A stretch of 32,772 nucleotides of DNA, taken from positions 1 to 32,772 of the forward strand of contig JAGFJD010000437.1 of the NCBI GenBank assembly GCA_024102975.1, given 5' to 3'. Origin of the DNA: Phaeodactylibacter sp. (GTDB lineage Bacteria; Bacteroidota; Bacteroidia; Chitinophagales; Saprospiraceae). The notes beneath the pieces are model-generated. The model was not told the DNA's origin and ran no database searches. It saw nothing but the letters and a program-made list of their open reading frames with translations. The position numbers were made by a program, and so were the translations under genes. Shown here piece after piece: positions 32,494-32,772 of this stretch. Every line of letters begins with the position of its first letter. Positions within the stretch are counted from its first letter, which is position 1.

Positions 32494-32772
32494 AGCGGCT
32501 GGCCCATTGAAGGGGATAGCGCGTTTATTCAATCGCGCCGGCATTTCGTGCCACTTGCACTCCCTTAACATTGCCCCTCTTGACTCCATACAGACTTTAC
32601 CTTATCTTGTGCATCTCAAACCTGGTAAAAAAAACAAACACTACTCGCGCACCTACAGCGTAACGCGCAATACCATTTTTTTAACGTGAACCCGTTCCGG
32701 CTTCCTGGCATCAGGCGAGGAGAGCGGCTATACCCCAAACGTGGCGCTCTTTGTTTTTTCACCTAAAAACTT
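32494..32772. other. Intergenic sequence at the right edge
   Basis: No supportable gene is seen. A possible hairpin with AGAGCG and CGCTCT arms followed by a T-rich stretch lies near 32719-32758; it may be the terminator for the deaminase-lspA-VOC transcript. Confidence 0.35.

Noticed and set aside
32507..32689. 60-codon frame at the right edge
   Set aside because: Its sequence has no coding character and lies in the intergenic tail.
1..32772. tRNA or rRNA genes
   Set aside because: No cloverleaf-like stretch or rRNA-like sequence stood out by eye on either strand. A covariance-model scan would be decisive.

Overview
The window looks like a chromosomal segment from a member of Bacteroidota, most likely a Saprospiria-type marine or environmental bacterium. 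The clues are three secreted proteins with type IX secretion (T9SS) type A C-terminal sorting domains, a TAnnTTTG-type promoter in front of the nqr operon, weak or absent Shine-Dalgarno sequences, a DUF3667 zinc-ribbon membrane protein and a complete Na+-translocating NADH:quinone reductase operon. The placement is inferred from gene content only. I found no rRNA, tRNA, CRISPR array or transposase gene.

Region 1 (1-11.4 kb) is an accessory island read entirely on the + strand. A palindromic MITE-like element (2-196) lies at its left edge and an intrinsic terminator (11383-11419) closes it. It holds seven genes: a 136-aa orphan; an isoprenyl-diphosphate-synthase-fold protein with eroded catalytic motifs; a 1058-aa protein with a DHp-like histidine helix, a GHKL-ATPase-like core and an unidentified C-terminal half; two unidentified alpha/beta proteins (281 and about 248 aa); an NtrC-type receiver/AAA+/Fis regulator; and a 784-aa protein with a receiver-like domain and leucine-rich repeats. 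Spacing is tight (15 bp, 17 bp, an 11-bp overlap) except where three consecutive hairpins, the last followed by a T-run, separate the fourth and fifth genes. This resembles an elaborate two-component signalling system with one sensor-like ATPase, two receivers and a prenyl-synthase-like partner. It is my candidate for the undescribed system.

Region 2 (11.4-16.4 kb) holds two small membrane proteins, a short MerR-family regulator, gatB and a DUF3667 membrane protein. gatB is bracketed by two direct copies of a 133-bp hairpin-rich repeat. One copy is interrupted by an 88-bp GC-rich insert with its own terminal inverted repeats.

Region 3 (16.4-23.5 kb) is the housekeeping nqrABCDEF operon, with cofactor-binding residues intact in every subunit where I could read them. 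It is preceded by a perfect 9-bp-arm palindrome resembling an iron-regulator box and by a good Bacteroidota promoter, and it ends in a strong terminator. NqrA carries an unusual N-terminal extension of about 100 residues with a signal-like segment and a transmembrane helix.

Region 4 (23.5-27.5 kb) holds three minus-strand T9SS cargo proteins, including a pappalysin-like (M43) metalloprotease whose natural start appears separated from its body by a one-base deficit in a C8 tract. Region 5 (27.8-32.5 kb) holds DUF2461, a small lipoprotein, a DUF819 membrane protein, a GuaD-like deaminase, lspA (signal peptidase II) and a VOC-family protein overlapping lspA by four bases.
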